A stretch of DNA of 64,000 nucleotides from Novosphingobium olei (lineage in GTDB: Bacteria; Pseudomonadota; Alphaproteobacteria; Sphingomonadales; Sphingomonadaceae): assembly GCF_012927405.1 (NCBI RefSeq), contig NZ_JABBGM010000003.1, positions 62,001 to 126,000 of the forward strand, written 5' to 3'. Positions 39,759-48,494 of this stretch are shown here, one piece after another. How positions within the stretch are numbered: position 1 is the first letter of the stretch; every line of letters begins with the position of its first letter. The notes below the pieces were generated by a model. It made no database searches, had not been told where the DNA came from, and saw only the letters and a program-made list of their open reading frames with translations. A program made the position numbers and the translations under genes.

Positions 39759-40550
39759 TCAGACCCCGCCGCCCCACACGAACAGCGGCCAGGCCGCAAT
39801 GGCAAGGCAGGTTCCGAGCGGCAGGACGCTATCAGCAGATAGTTTACGCCCGGCCACAAAAAGCGCAAGGACCGCAACAAGGCCGATCAGGGTGCCGCCC
39901 AGAATTGTCAGGATCACCCCTTGCGGCCCCAGCCACACCCCGATCGCGCCCATCAGCGGCGGATCGCCCCCGCCCATCCCCTCGCGCCCGCGCACTCGGC
40001 GATAGGCAAAGGCCACCAGCCACAGCGCCGCAAAGCCCAGCGCGCCACCCAGCAGCGCCAGCTCCAGCGGCAGCAGATCCCCGATCGCGTAGGCGTGTGT
40101 CGCCGCCACCGCGACTCCGCTGGCGACAAGCAAGGCGGTCAGCATACGTGGTAACCACATGTGCCGGGCATCGAGCAGCGCCAGAAGCAGCAGTTGCCAG
40201 CCCAGCAGCATGGCCGCCAGCACCGTGCCCTGCATCGCAAACGCCACCGCGCCCATCGCCACCAGCGCCGCGCCGATTTCGGCCCCCAGCTGCCACGCCC
40301 CGATCGGCGCACCGCAGGCGCGGCACTTGCCGCCTTGCGCCAGCCACGAAAGCACGGGCACCAGTTCCCTTGCGCTCAATGTCTTGCCACAGCCGTCGCA
40401 CGCCGATCGTCCGGTCACGACCGACCGTCCCGCGGGCAGCCGCGCCAGCGTGGCGCCAAGGAACGAACCGACGATTGCGCCCAGCACCCCGGCCCCCGCA
40501 ATCAGCGCGGCCGTCCCTTGCACCGAGGTAGCATCCACGCCCGCGATCAC
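39759..40550 (-). CDS. Prepilin peptidase (A24 family)
   Basis: The 263-residue membrane enzyme cleaves and often N-methylates type IV prepilins. It has an N-terminal cytoplasmic domain with CDGCGK and CRACGAPIG (the zinc-type CxxC pairs), a catalytic Asp in LALLDARHMWLP and the second in GMGGGDPPLMGAIG. It could process the Flp pilin at 59626, although no other pilus genes are in the window; a type II secretion system elsewhere is another client. Confidence 0.9.
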   Translation of the reverse strand: MIAGVDATSVQGTAALIAGAGVLGAIVGSFLGATLARLPAGRSVVTGRSACDGCGKTLSARELVPVLSWLAQGGKCRACGAPIGAWQLGAEIGAALVAMGAVAFAMQGTVLAAMLLGWQLLLLALLDARHMWLPRMLTALLVASGVAVAATHAYAIGDLLPLELALLGGALGFAALWLVAFAYRRVRGREGMGGGDPPLMGAIGVWLGPQGVILTILGGTLIGLVAVLALFVAGRKLSADSVLPLGTCLAIAAWPLFVWGGGV

Positions 40551-40678
40551 CCTGCCCGCCCCTTCACGACATCCCCCTGATCGGTCGCCCTGTCATTTGC
40601 AATTGTTGCGCCGCACCATTAGATCGCCAGATGATCGGCCACTCGGCCGTCGTTCTACCACACCAAGGAACCCGCGCC

Positions 40679-41872
40679 ATGGCCCAGTTCTCCGCCGCCG
40701 ATCCCGTCGTCATCCTCTCGTATGCGCGCACCCCGATGGGCGGCATGCAGGGTGTTTTCGCCGATGTCGCGGCGACCGATCTCGGCGCCACGGCGGTGAA
40801 GGCCGCGGTCGAGCGCGCGGGCGTTGCCGGAGAAGACATCGAACGCATCTACATGGGCTGCGTGCTGCCCGCCGGCCTTGGCCAGGCACCGGCCCGCCAG
40901 GCCGCGATCAAGGCGGGCCTGCCCAAGTCGGTCGAAGCGACCACCGTCAACAAGGTCTGCGGTTCGGGCATGATGACCGTGATGATGGCTGCCGAAGCCA
41001 TCGCCGCGGGCAGCGCCGACCTGATCGTGGCAGGCGGCATGGAATCGATGACCAACGCCCCCTACCTGCTCAAGAAGCACCGCTCGGGCGCACGCATCGG
41101 CCATGACACGGCCTATGACCACATGTTCCTCGATGGCCTGGAAGATGCCTATCAGGGCGGCGCCATGGGCACCTTCGCGCAGGCCACCGCCGACGAATAC
41201 CAGCTGACCCGCACCCAGCAGGACGAATACGCCATTGCGTCGCTGTCGCGCGCGCAGGCGGCCATCGCCAATGGCGGCTTTGCCAGCGAAGTGGTGCCCG
41301 TCACGGTCAAGACGCGCAGCGGCGAAGTCGTCGTCGATACCGACGAACAGCCCGGCAAGGGCCGCCCCGACAAGATCCCCACGCTGAAGCCCGCCTTCGG
41401 CAAGGACGGCACGATCACCGCCGCCTCGTCCTCGTCGATCTCGGACGGCGCGGCCGCGCTCGTGCTGACGCGCGAAAGCACCGCCAAGGCCAAGGGCCTG
41501 ACCCCGGTTGCCAAGGTCGTCGCGATCGATGCGCACGCGCAGGAACCGGCCAAGTTCACCACCGCGCCGGTCAGCGCCATCCAGAAGGTCCTCGCCAAGG
41601 CCGGCTGGAGCGTTGCCGACGTTGACCTGTTCGAAGTCAACGAAGCCTTCGCCTGCGTCGCCATGTTTGCGATGCACGATCTCGGCATCCCGCATGACAA
41701 GATCAACGTCCACGGCGGCGCCACCGCGCTCGGCCACCCGCTCGGTGCCTCGGGCGCACGCATCGTCACCACGCTGATCGGCGCGCTCAAGCACAAGGGC
41801 CTCAAGAAGGGCGTTGCCAGCCTGTGCATCGGCGGCGGCGAAGCCACCGCGATCGCGGTCGAACTGGTCTGA
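40679..41872 (+). CDS. Acetyl-CoA C-acetyltransferase (thiolase)
   Basis: The 397-residue thiolase condenses or cleaves acyl-CoA. The nucleophile is Cys94 in NKVCGSGMM, followed by GGMESMTNAPYLL, NEAFA, the catalytic His in GGATALGHPLGASG and the second Cys in CIGGGEATA. The ATG at 40679 follows AAGGA. No phaB or other beta-oxidation genes are adjacent, so biosynthetic (PHB or ketone body) or degradative use is open. Confidence 0.93.
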   Translation: MAQFSAADPVVILSYARTPMGGMQGVFADVAATDLGATAVKAAVERAGVAGEDIERIYMGCVLPAGLGQAPARQAAIKAGLPKSVEATTVNKVCGSGMMTVMMAAEAIAAGSADLIVAGGMESMTNAPYLLKKHRSGARIGHDTAYDHMFLDGLEDAYQGGAMGTFAQATADEYQLTRTQQDEYAIASLSRAQAAIANGGFASEVVPVTVKTRSGEVVVDTDEQPGKGRPDKIPTLKPAFGKDGTITAASSSSISDGAAALVLTRESTAKAKGLTPVAKVVAIDAHAQEPAKFTTAPVSAIQKVLAKAGWSVADVDLFEVNEAFACVAMFAMHDLGIPHDKINVHGGATALGHPLGASGARIVTTLIGALKHKGLKKGVASLCIGGGEATAIAVELV

Positions 41873-41962
41873 TCCGGATGGCCGGCAATCGCTCGCAAGG
41901 GCGGTTGCCGGCACCTCGCCCGAAGCCGCTTGCCACGGGCCCGTCGCTGACGAAGAAATGCA

Positions 41963-42102
41963 GTGCTTCGACAAGCTCAGCACGGACGGTCAAGGGATGC
42001 GTGCGGTTTAGGAATGCAAACGATTAGCGCAATCCGCTTGCCCTGAGCAGTCTGTCAAAGGGCCGCCTCACAACTCCGCCCGCCCTGAGCCTGTCGAAGG
42101 GC
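41963..42102. repeat. Cluster of REP-like elements downstream of the thiolase
   Basis: Three related pieces occur: GTGCTTCGACAAGCTCAGCAC at 41963-41983, a degraded copy starting CCCTGAGC at 42041-42064, and a clean copy at 42082-42102 (GCCCTGAGCC then TGTCGAAGGGC). They are dispersed-repeat type sequences between converging genes (thiolase on plus, SH3 protein on minus) and may serve as 3' ends. No gene is seen in 41873-42142. Confidence 0.6.
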
Positions 42103-42142
42103 TGACCTTACCACTTCAGGCACCTTGCGCGCGGATCGCAGC

Positions 42143-42643
42143 TCAGGGGTTGCCTGCGCCCCACACCTTGTCGGCTTCGATATAGCCCTTGCGGCCATCG
42201 ATGTCGGCCTTGCACCAGCCGCTGTCGCAATCGTCCAGCTTGGCGACGACCCCGGGCGCGGCGCGCCACATCAGCTTGCCGGACCCGTCCTTGTTCTCGC
42301 GGATCGCGGCTTCTCCGCCCTTGACGATGCCGGTGCGGGTGCGCGTCAGGAACTGCGCCAGCATCCAGCCGCGCGCGCCGTCCGGGTCCTGGATCAGGCG
42401 CCAGCCGCCCATCACGCGCAGCACCTTGAGCGGCACGCCCGGCCGCACGTAGACCCAGCTGATCCGGTATTCGCGGCCCGGACCCACGCGCAGGTTGGCC
42501 GGCTGCTTGCGCAGCGACACCCAGTAGGGAACGCCGCTGTCGTCCTCGGCACGGGCCGGAGCGCCCGCGGCAAGCGCCAGCGACAGACCTGCGAAAAGAG
42601 GAAGCAGCGCACGGCGCTTGGACACGATCGAGAAGGCTTGCAT
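42143..42643 (-). CDS. Exported SH3-domain protein
   Basis: The protein of about 166 residues has a signal peptide (ALLPLFAGLSLALAAGAPARA) and two bacterial SH3-like repeats, PANLRVGPGREYRISWVY and AIRENKDGSGKLMWRAAPGVVAKL, each ending with a Trp-containing strand. Such periplasmic SH3 proteins bind peptidoglycan or proteins. The ATG at 42643 was chosen over upstream in-frame ATGs because it directly precedes the signal peptide. Confidence 0.8.
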   Translation of the reverse strand: MQAFSIVSKRRALLPLFAGLSLALAAGAPARAEDDSGVPYWVSLRKQPANLRVGPGREYRISWVYVRPGVPLKVLRVMGGWRLIQDPDGARGWMLAQFLTRTRTGIVKGGEAAIRENKDGSGKLMWRAAPGVVAKLDDCDSGWCKADIDGRKGYIEADKVWGAGNP

Positions 42644-42785
42644 GCGATTCCATCCGATACACCGCTGATCGATCATGACAATGCCCTGCTGCGGACTTGT
42701 TCCACGGTCTTCGCGATCGGGCACTTCGCAACACGCAGGTCGCGGCTTGACCGGGACTCGCCAAGCGGCTTAGCGAAGATCCACG

Positions 42786-43814
42786 ATGAGCCAGTCTGCC
42801 GCCCCCGCCGATTATCGCCCCGCCCGCCGCGTGGACGGCAAGCCGCGCGTCGTGGTGACCCGCCGTCTGCTGCCGGAAACGGAGGCGCGGATGGCCGAGC
42901 TGTTCGACGTGACGCTCAACACCACCGACACCCCGATGGACCGCGCCGCGCTGGCCGCAGCGCTGGCCAGCGCCCACGTGCTGGTGCCGACCGTTACCGA
43001 TACCATCGACGCCGAACTGATCGCCGCCGCCGGCCCGCAGTTCGGCCTGATCGCCAACTTCGGCGCCGGGACCGAACACATCGACCTTGCCGCCGCCCGT
43101 GCCCGGCGCATTCCCGTCACCAACACTCCCGGCGTGTTCACCGACGATACCGCCGACATGACGCTGGCGCTGATCATTTCGGTGATGCGCCGGCTCAACC
43201 ACGGCGGCCGCGTGCTGCGGGCGGGCAACTGGGAAGGCTGGGCGCCCTCCACGCTGCTCGGCCACCGCCTTGGGGGCAAGGTGCTCGGCATTGTCGGCAT
43301 GGGCCGGATCGGTCAGGCGGTGGCCCACCGCGCCCGCGCCTTCGGGCTTGCCGTGGTCTACCACAACCGCCACCGCCTGCCCGAAGGGCTGGAGAACATG
43401 CTCGGCGCGCGGTTCGAACCCGATCTCGACGCGCTGGTGGCAGAAGCGGACGTGCTGAGCCTGCACTGCCCGGCCAGCCCCGAAACCCACCACATGATCG
43501 ATGCGCGGCGGATCGCGCTGATGAAGCCGCACGCCTACATCGTGAACACCGCGCGGGGCCGCCTGATCGAGGAAGAGGCGCTGATTGCCGCGCTGGTCGA
43601 AGGGCGCATCGGCGGCGCGGGGCTCGATGTGTTCGAGCATGAACCCTCGGTCGATCCGCGCCTGCTGTCGCACCACAATGTGGCGATCCTGCCGCACATG
43701 GGCAGCGCGACCTTCGAAGGGCGCATCGCCTCGGGCGAAAAGGTCATCGCCAACATCCGCTTCTGGGCCGATGGTCACCGCCCGCCCGACCAGGTGCTCG
43801 AAGGCTGGGCCTGA
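42786..43814 (+). CDS. D-2-hydroxyacid dehydrogenase (glyoxylate/hydroxypyruvate reductase-like)
   Basis: The 342-residue NAD(P)-dependent enzyme has a Rossmann motif GIVGMGRIGQAVA, the catalytic Arg region VNTARGRLIEEEAL, Glu in AGLDVFEHEP and the catalytic His in LPHMGSAT. It is related to D-glycerate and glyoxylate reductases; the true substrate cannot be fixed. It diverges from the SH3 gene. Confidence 0.88.
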   Translation: MSQSAAPADYRPARRVDGKPRVVVTRRLLPETEARMAELFDVTLNTTDTPMDRAALAAALASAHVLVPTVTDTIDAELIAAAGPQFGLIANFGAGTEHIDLAAARARRIPVTNTPGVFTDDTADMTLALIISVMRRLNHGGRVLRAGNWEGWAPSTLLGHRLGGKVLGIVGMGRIGQAVAHRARAFGLAVVYHNRHRLPEGLENMLGARFEPDLDALVAEADVLSLHCPASPETHHMIDARRIALMKPHAYIVNTARGRLIEEEALIAALVEGRIGGAGLDVFEHEPSVDPRLLSHHNVAILPHMGSATFEGRIASGEKVIANIRFWADGHRPPDQVLEGWA

Positions 43815-43974
43815 CGCTCCCCGCGGACCGGCGCCGACCTGTCCCGATCACACACAACGATCGTGCGCGTAATACTTGCGGCACGCCAGATCGTTGCCTA
43901 GACCGCGCGACCAGAGAGGGTCGGCTGTCCGGTGTGCCTTGCCGCCACCGGGCAAGAGGGAGAACGTCATCACC

Positions 43975-45291
43975 ATGCGCAAGGTTCTGGGCGCGGCACT
44001 GGCTGCCGCTTTGGTCGCGTTTCCGTTGCTGGCCCATGCGCAGACCGCCGGCCTGACCAGCGACGTCGACATCGCCGACAGCGGCGATACCGCCTGGATC
44101 CTCGTTTCGGCCGCGCTGGTGCTGATGATGGCGGCGCCCGGCCTCACCCTGTTCTACGGCGGGCTGGTGCGCGCCAAGGGCTTCCTGGCCGTGATGGTCC
44201 AAACCGGCGCGATCGCGGCGGTGGCCTCGATCATCTGGGTCGTGTGCGGATACACCCTGGCGTTCGGCGATGTCAGCAACGGCTGGCTGGGCGGCGGCAA
44301 CGCCTGGATGCTGCTGAATCTGGGCAACGTGCGCAATGCGACAGACGTGCCCGAAAGCGCCTTCGCGCTGTTCCAGATGGCTTTCGCGCTGATCACGCCG
44401 GCGCTGATGGTCGGCGCCTGGGTCGATCGCGCCCGCTTCGGCTGGGTGGTCGGCTTTGCCGCGCTGTGGAGCCTGATCGTCTACGCCCCGGTGGCGCACT
44501 GGGTGTGGGGCGGCGGCTGGCTTGCCAGCAAGTTCGGCACGCTGGATTTCGCGGGCGGCATCGTGGTCCACACCACGGCGGGCGTTTCCGCGCTGGTCGT
44601 GGCGCTGCTGCTGGGCAAGCGCAACGGATTTCCCAAGACGCTGATGCTGCCGCACAGCCCGGCGCTGACCATGGCGGGCGCGGCGCTGCTGTGGGTCGGC
44701 TGGTTCGGCTTCAACGGCGGATCGGCGCTGGCCGCCAACGACGATGCGGCCGCCGCGATCATCAACACCCATCTGGCCGCCTGCACCGCCGCGCTCGCGT
44801 GGATCCTCGTCGAGCGGATCGCTGTGGGCAAACCGACCTCGATCGGCTTTGCCACCGGCGCCATCGCGGGCCTTGCCACGGTGACCCCGGCCGCCGGGTT
44901 CATCGCGCCGGGCGCGGCCATCCTGCTGGGGCTGGCGTCGGTGGCGGTGTGCTACCCGATGATCCTGCTGGTGAAGTTCAAGCTGGAAATCGACGATTCG
45001 CTCGACGTCTTCGCCGTGCACGGGATGGGCGGGATCACCGGTTCGATCCTGCTGGCGGTCTTCATTTCGCCCAAGCTGGGCGGCACGGGCTATGCCGAAG
45101 GCATGTGGATGAGCCGGCAGCTGATCGCCCAGTTGGTGGGCGTGGGCGTAGTGGCGCTGTGGAGTGCGGTGGCGACGGTGATCGCTTCGCTGATGGTGGC
45201 CATGGTGATCCCGATGCGGGTGACCGAGGACGAGGAACGCGAGGGGCTCGACATCATCAGCCACGGCGAGCGGGCCTGGGAATTCGACTGA
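43975..45291 (+). CDS. amtB: Ammonium transporter
   Basis: The 438-residue protein has a cleavable signal peptide (ALVAFPLLAHAQ) and eleven hydrophobic helices. Motifs include PGLTLFYGGLVRAKG near the first helices, the pore His in FAGGIVVHTTAGVSALV, WFGFNGGSAL and DVFAVHGMGGITGSIL. It conducts ammonia/ammonium into the cell. GAGGGAGA lies before the ATG at 43975. The usual partner gene glnK is not beside it. Confidence 0.94.
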   Translation: MRKVLGAALAAALVAFPLLAHAQTAGLTSDVDIADSGDTAWILVSAALVLMMAAPGLTLFYGGLVRAKGFLAVMVQTGAIAAVASIIWVVCGYTLAFGDVSNGWLGGGNAWMLLNLGNVRNATDVPESAFALFQMAFALITPALMVGAWVDRARFGWVVGFAALWSLIVYAPVAHWVWGGGWLASKFGTLDFAGGIVVHTTAGVSALVVALLLGKRNGFPKTLMLPHSPALTMAGAALLWVGWFGFNGGSALAANDDAAAAIINTHLAACTAALAWILVERIAVGKPTSIGFATGAIAGLATVTPAAGFIAPGAAILLGLASVAVCYPMILLVKFKLEIDDSLDVFAVHGMGGITGSILLAVFISPKLGGTGYAEGMWMSRQLIAQLVGVGVVALWSAVATVIASLMVAMVIPMRVTEDEEREGLDIISHGERAWEFD

Positions 45292-45346
45292 GTCGCGGCG
45301 GGCCGAGCGCGGGCGAAAGACACCGAAAGGCGCCCTTCCAAATCCG

Positions 45347-45366
45347 CCAAGTTGACAAAGTTGACA
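45347..45366. repeat. 20-bp GTTGAC repeat, inverse copy of 1261-1280
   Basis: The sequence starts CCAAGTTGAC and continues with AAAGTTGACA. It is exactly the reverse complement of 1261-1280. It lies 55 bases after the amtB stop. The repeated TTGACA resembles a -35 element but no matching -10 follows. Confidence 0.6.
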
Positions 45367-45536
45367 GACTTCAAAGAGGAAAATCGCGATTTCGCCCGCC
45401 GACACAAGGCGCGACGGGCAAGCCGCTGATTAGACGGCATCTTTCCGATGGCGGGCGTGATTTTAGGGCCGTGCCCGCCTGTAGGAAAGGGGTTGGAGGC
45501 GGTTGCGGATGCACCTTGCATACGCAACCCATGCCT

Positions 45537-45575
45537 GCGTGCGGCTAAGCCGCGTGCGGCTAAGCCGCGTCCGGC
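45537..45575. repeat. 15-bp tandem repeat at the 3' end of the Rieske gene
   Basis: GCGTGCGGCTAAGCC occurs twice without gap (45537-45551, 45552-45566) and a third partial unit GCGTCCGGC follows. The stop codon of the gene at 45560 lies in the second unit, so repeat slippage would change the 3' end. The rest of 45292-45559 shows no gene. Confidence 0.7.
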
Positions 45576-46573
45576 GCAGCCTCTTCACGGCGCATCTGCA
45601 TCAGCTTGCGCCGCGCGCGGATCGCGGCGGCATCCGACGGCAGGATCACCGGACGCAGCGCCCAAAAATCCTGCCCCGCCATGGCCGCCTGCTGCGCGCG
45701 GATCATGGGTTCATCCTCTTCCAGGAAGACCTTGCGCGCCATCGCTTCGGCTTCGGCACCATGGCCGCGGGTGAAGAAGTAGTGCGTTTCCGTCTCGTTC
45801 TTCGGCGTCAGGATGTGCGGGTTGGCCATCGGCGGCACAACCGGCTGCGTGCGTCCGGTGCCTTCGTGCGCAAGGCCGATGAACAGCGCGAGCGAGGCCG
45901 GCGCGTGCCAGCGGATGTGGAGCCACTGATCGACCCGTGCGCCTTCCCCCAGCATCGGCACGGTCCAGGCGGGTGCGCGGCTGGAGTCCATGTCCCACTT
46001 GTTCCAGATCGCCCCGGTCTCGTCGGTTTCGACCGTCTGCTTGCCGCATTCGAACAGCGACCCGTTCACGCCGAAGGTTTCGACGTGGAGGAATTCGGCA
46101 TGGCTGAGATCGAGCAGATTGTCGGAGATCAGTTCGTAGCCGACATCCATCACCAGCCAATCGCGCGCATCGTGTTCATCGTCGATGAAGGCGAAGTCGG
46201 GGATCGTGGCGGGATCGGCCTTTTCGGCATCACCGGGCCAGAACCACAGGCCGCCGTGGCGTTCGATCAGAGGCAGCGTGCGCACCCGGGCTTCGGGCGG
46301 GACTTCGCGACCGAACGGATTGAACACGCAGGCGCCATCGGTGCCGAAGGTCAACCCGTGGTAGCCGCAGGCAACGGCATCGCCGACGCGCCTGCCCCGG
46401 CTCAAGGGCACGAAGCGGTGCGGGCATCGGTCGGCCATCATGACGTGGGCGCCATCGCTGGCCTTCAGGATCAACCAGGGTTCGCCCAGCAGCGTGCGCG
46501 GCAGGAAGCCGTCGTTCGGCACTTCCTGGCTCCAGGCGGCCATGTACCATGCGTTGCGGACAAATGCGGACAT
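45560..46573 (-). CDS. Rieske non-haem iron aromatic ring oxygenase, VanA-like
   Basis: The 337-residue oxygenase subunit has a Rieske [2Fe-2S] site with Cys50, His52, Cys69 and His72 (CPHRFVPL and CGYHG), and a catalytic domain with the mononuclear iron motif NLLDLSHAEFLH. It resembles vanillate O-demethylase oxygenase (VanA) and related demethylases or hydroxylases. A matching reductase is not beside it, so electrons must come from a partner encoded elsewhere. The substrate is unknown. Confidence 0.88.
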   Translation of the reverse strand: MSAFVRNAWYMAAWSQEVPNDGFLPRTLLGEPWLILKASDGAHVMMADRCPHRFVPLSRGRRVGDAVACGYHGLTFGTDGACVFNPFGREVPPEARVRTLPLIERHGGLWFWPGDAEKADPATIPDFAFIDDEHDARDWLVMDVGYELISDNLLDLSHAEFLHVETFGVNGSLFECGKQTVETDETGAIWNKWDMDSSRAPAWTVPMLGEGARVDQWLHIRWHAPASLALFIGLAHEGTGRTQPVVPPMANPHILTPKNETETHYFFTRGHGAEAEAMARKVFLEEDEPMIRAQQAAMAGQDFWALRPVILPSDAAAIRARRKLMQMRREEAAPDAA

Positions 46574-46830
46574 GCGATCACTCTCCTCCGATCACGGGGA
46601 GCGGGCGCGCAACTGTGCTTGTCGTATCAATCCTGCATGCCCGCACCCACCACGCGGGATCATCCCGCCTAAACGCTGTGGGGCCTGCAGCTGGCGCGCG
46701 TAATGCGACGCCATCCCAGACCGGCCAGCCGCAGAAGCGCGGGTGCCGATCACCAGGCTGTGTCCGCCGAAGCGAACGACACGACTTTTAAATTAGAATG
46801 GCGATTCCTGTCAATCGCCCGAAGGGCGCC

Positions 46831-46859
46831 GCCCCCTTCCGCGTACGGGAAGAGGGGGC
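46831..46859 (-). terminator. Hairpin downstream of the NMO-like gene
   Basis: GCCCCCTTCC pairs with GGGAAGAGGGGGC across a short loop, 11 bases past the stop of the minus-strand gene at 46870. No clear T-run follows, so it may be a Rho-dependent or processing hairpin. No gene is seen in the remaining intergenic DNA up to 46869. Confidence 0.45.
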
Positions 46860-46869
46860 AGCCGCACGC

Positions 46870-48279
46870 TCAATCGCCGGTCAGGATGCGGTCGACGAGC
46901 TGCTTCACCGTGGGGGTGAAGCCGTTGGAATAGAACGGATCCTGCTTGAAGCGGTAGGCGGCGTGGCCCGCGAACATCAGGTTTTCGTCGATGGGGCCAC
47001 CGTGGGCGATGTCCTGCAAGGTCTTCTGGATGCAGAAGCTGCGCGGATCGGCGAGGCGTCCGGTGGTGTAATCGTCGTGGTCCTTCCACGACGAGAATCC
47101 GCAGTGCGACAGGCAGCCCATGCAATCGGCCTGATCCTTGCGGATTTCCTCGCGCTCGGCCGGGGTCACGAAGACGATCGTGTCATCGGGCGTGCGCAGC
47201 GCATCGGTGAAGCCTGCACCGTGCCAGGCGCGCGCGCGGCCGAGATCGGTGGGGGTGACCCAGAAGTTCTTGCCCTTCACCCCGACATCGAGCTGGACGG
47301 TGTGTTCGCCCGCGCTGACCTTGGAATAGGGGATCTGGCGTTCCGAACGCGCTTCGAGGCTGCGCAGGAAGGGATTGCGGACGGCCGAGGAATAGAAGCC
47401 GGTTGGCGAGAAGCGGTGAAGCAGGACGTCGCCCGGCTCCAGCGTGCGCAGGTGGTCCTTCCACGCCTGCGGGATCGGGCTTTCCTCGGTCAACAAGGGC
47501 CGCGTGCCGAACTGGAAGGCGATCTTGCCAAGCTCGGGATTGTCGATCCAATCGTTCCATTCGCGCAGGAACCACACGCCGCCCGCCATCACGATCGGCA
47601 CATCGTCCGACACGCCTTCGGCGCGCATCACATCGCGCAGCGCCTTGACGCGGGGATAGGGATCTTCGGGCTTCTTCGGGTCTTCGGCGTTCGACAGGCC
47701 GTTGTGCCCGCCGGCGAGCCACGGATCTTCATAGACCACGGCGGCAAGAAGCTCAGGCACCTTGCTGTAGGCGCGCTTCCAGAGCGCCCGGAACGCGCGT
47801 CCGGACGAGACGATCGGCAGGTAGTGCACGTTGAAGCGCTGCGCGATTTCCGACAGCTTGTAGGGCATGCCCGCGCCGCAGGTGACGCCAGTGACGAGGC
47901 CGCGGGTCTTTTCCAGCACGCCTTCGAGCACGGCCTGCGCCCCGCCCATTTCCCACAGCACGTTGATGTTGATCGCGCCCTTGCCCGACGAAATGTCGTA
48001 AGCGCGCTTCACCTGTTCGACCGCGCCATCGATGGCATAGCGGATCAGCTGTTCGTGGCGTTCCTTGCGGGTGAGCTGGGCATAGACCTGCGGCACGATC
48101 TTGCCTTCGGCGTCGTAGCTATCGGCATTGACCGCGCTGACCGTGCCGATGCCACCAGCGGCCGCCCAGGCGCCCGAGCTCATGTGGTTGGTCGCCGCGA
48201 CGCCCTTGCCGCCTTCGACCAGCGGCCACACTTCGCGGCCACCATAGAGAATCGGACTCAAACCCTTGAAACCAGACAT
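46870..48279 (-). CDS. Long nitronate monooxygenase-like flavoprotein with Cys-containing C-terminus
   Basis: The 469-residue product has the NMO-type TIM barrel (AAAGGIGTVSAVNAD, VTGVTCGAGMPYKL, VPIVMAGGVWF, IAFQFGTRPLLT) plus an extra C-terminal section with CMGCLSHCGFSSW, which could bind a metal or cluster. It differs clearly from the 326-residue NMO at 2560. Such long forms are common in sphingomonads without known substrate. Confidence 0.78.
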   Translation of the reverse strand: MSGFKGLSPILYGGREVWPLVEGGKGVAATNHMSSGAWAAAGGIGTVSAVNADSYDAEGKIVPQVYAQLTRKERHEQLIRYAIDGAVEQVKRAYDISSGKGAININVLWEMGGAQAVLEGVLEKTRGLVTGVTCGAGMPYKLSEIAQRFNVHYLPIVSSGRAFRALWKRAYSKVPELLAAVVYEDPWLAGGHNGLSNAEDPKKPEDPYPRVKALRDVMRAEGVSDDVPIVMAGGVWFLREWNDWIDNPELGKIAFQFGTRPLLTEESPIPQAWKDHLRTLEPGDVLLHRFSPTGFYSSAVRNPFLRSLEARSERQIPYSKVSAGEHTVQLDVGVKGKNFWVTPTDLGRARAWHGAGFTDALRTPDDTIVFVTPAEREEIRKDQADCMGCLSHCGFSSWKDHDDYTTGRLADPRSFCIQKTLQDIAHGGPIDENLMFAGHAAYRFKQDPFYSNGFTPTVKQLVDRILTGD

Positions 48280-48494
48280 AGCCTTCTTTCAACCCTGCCC
48301 CGCTGTGCCCGATCCGAGCCACCGGGCACCGTAAACCTGCCAGCCAGCGGTCCCCGCCAGCAAGTCCGCTGATTGCCTGCCGCTTAGGAGCAATTGCGCG
48401 CAAACGAAAGAGGATGCCGCGCCCTTTGCCAAAAACTCGCCACATTTCGGCACGGCCCGGAAGGGCATGTCCGCCCTGCCGCGCCTGACAACCA

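Noticed and set aside
43815..43974. Possible sigma-54 promoter before amtB
   Set aside because: GGCAC and TTGC are present but the spacing is 14 bases between the GG and GC pairs, not the required 10.
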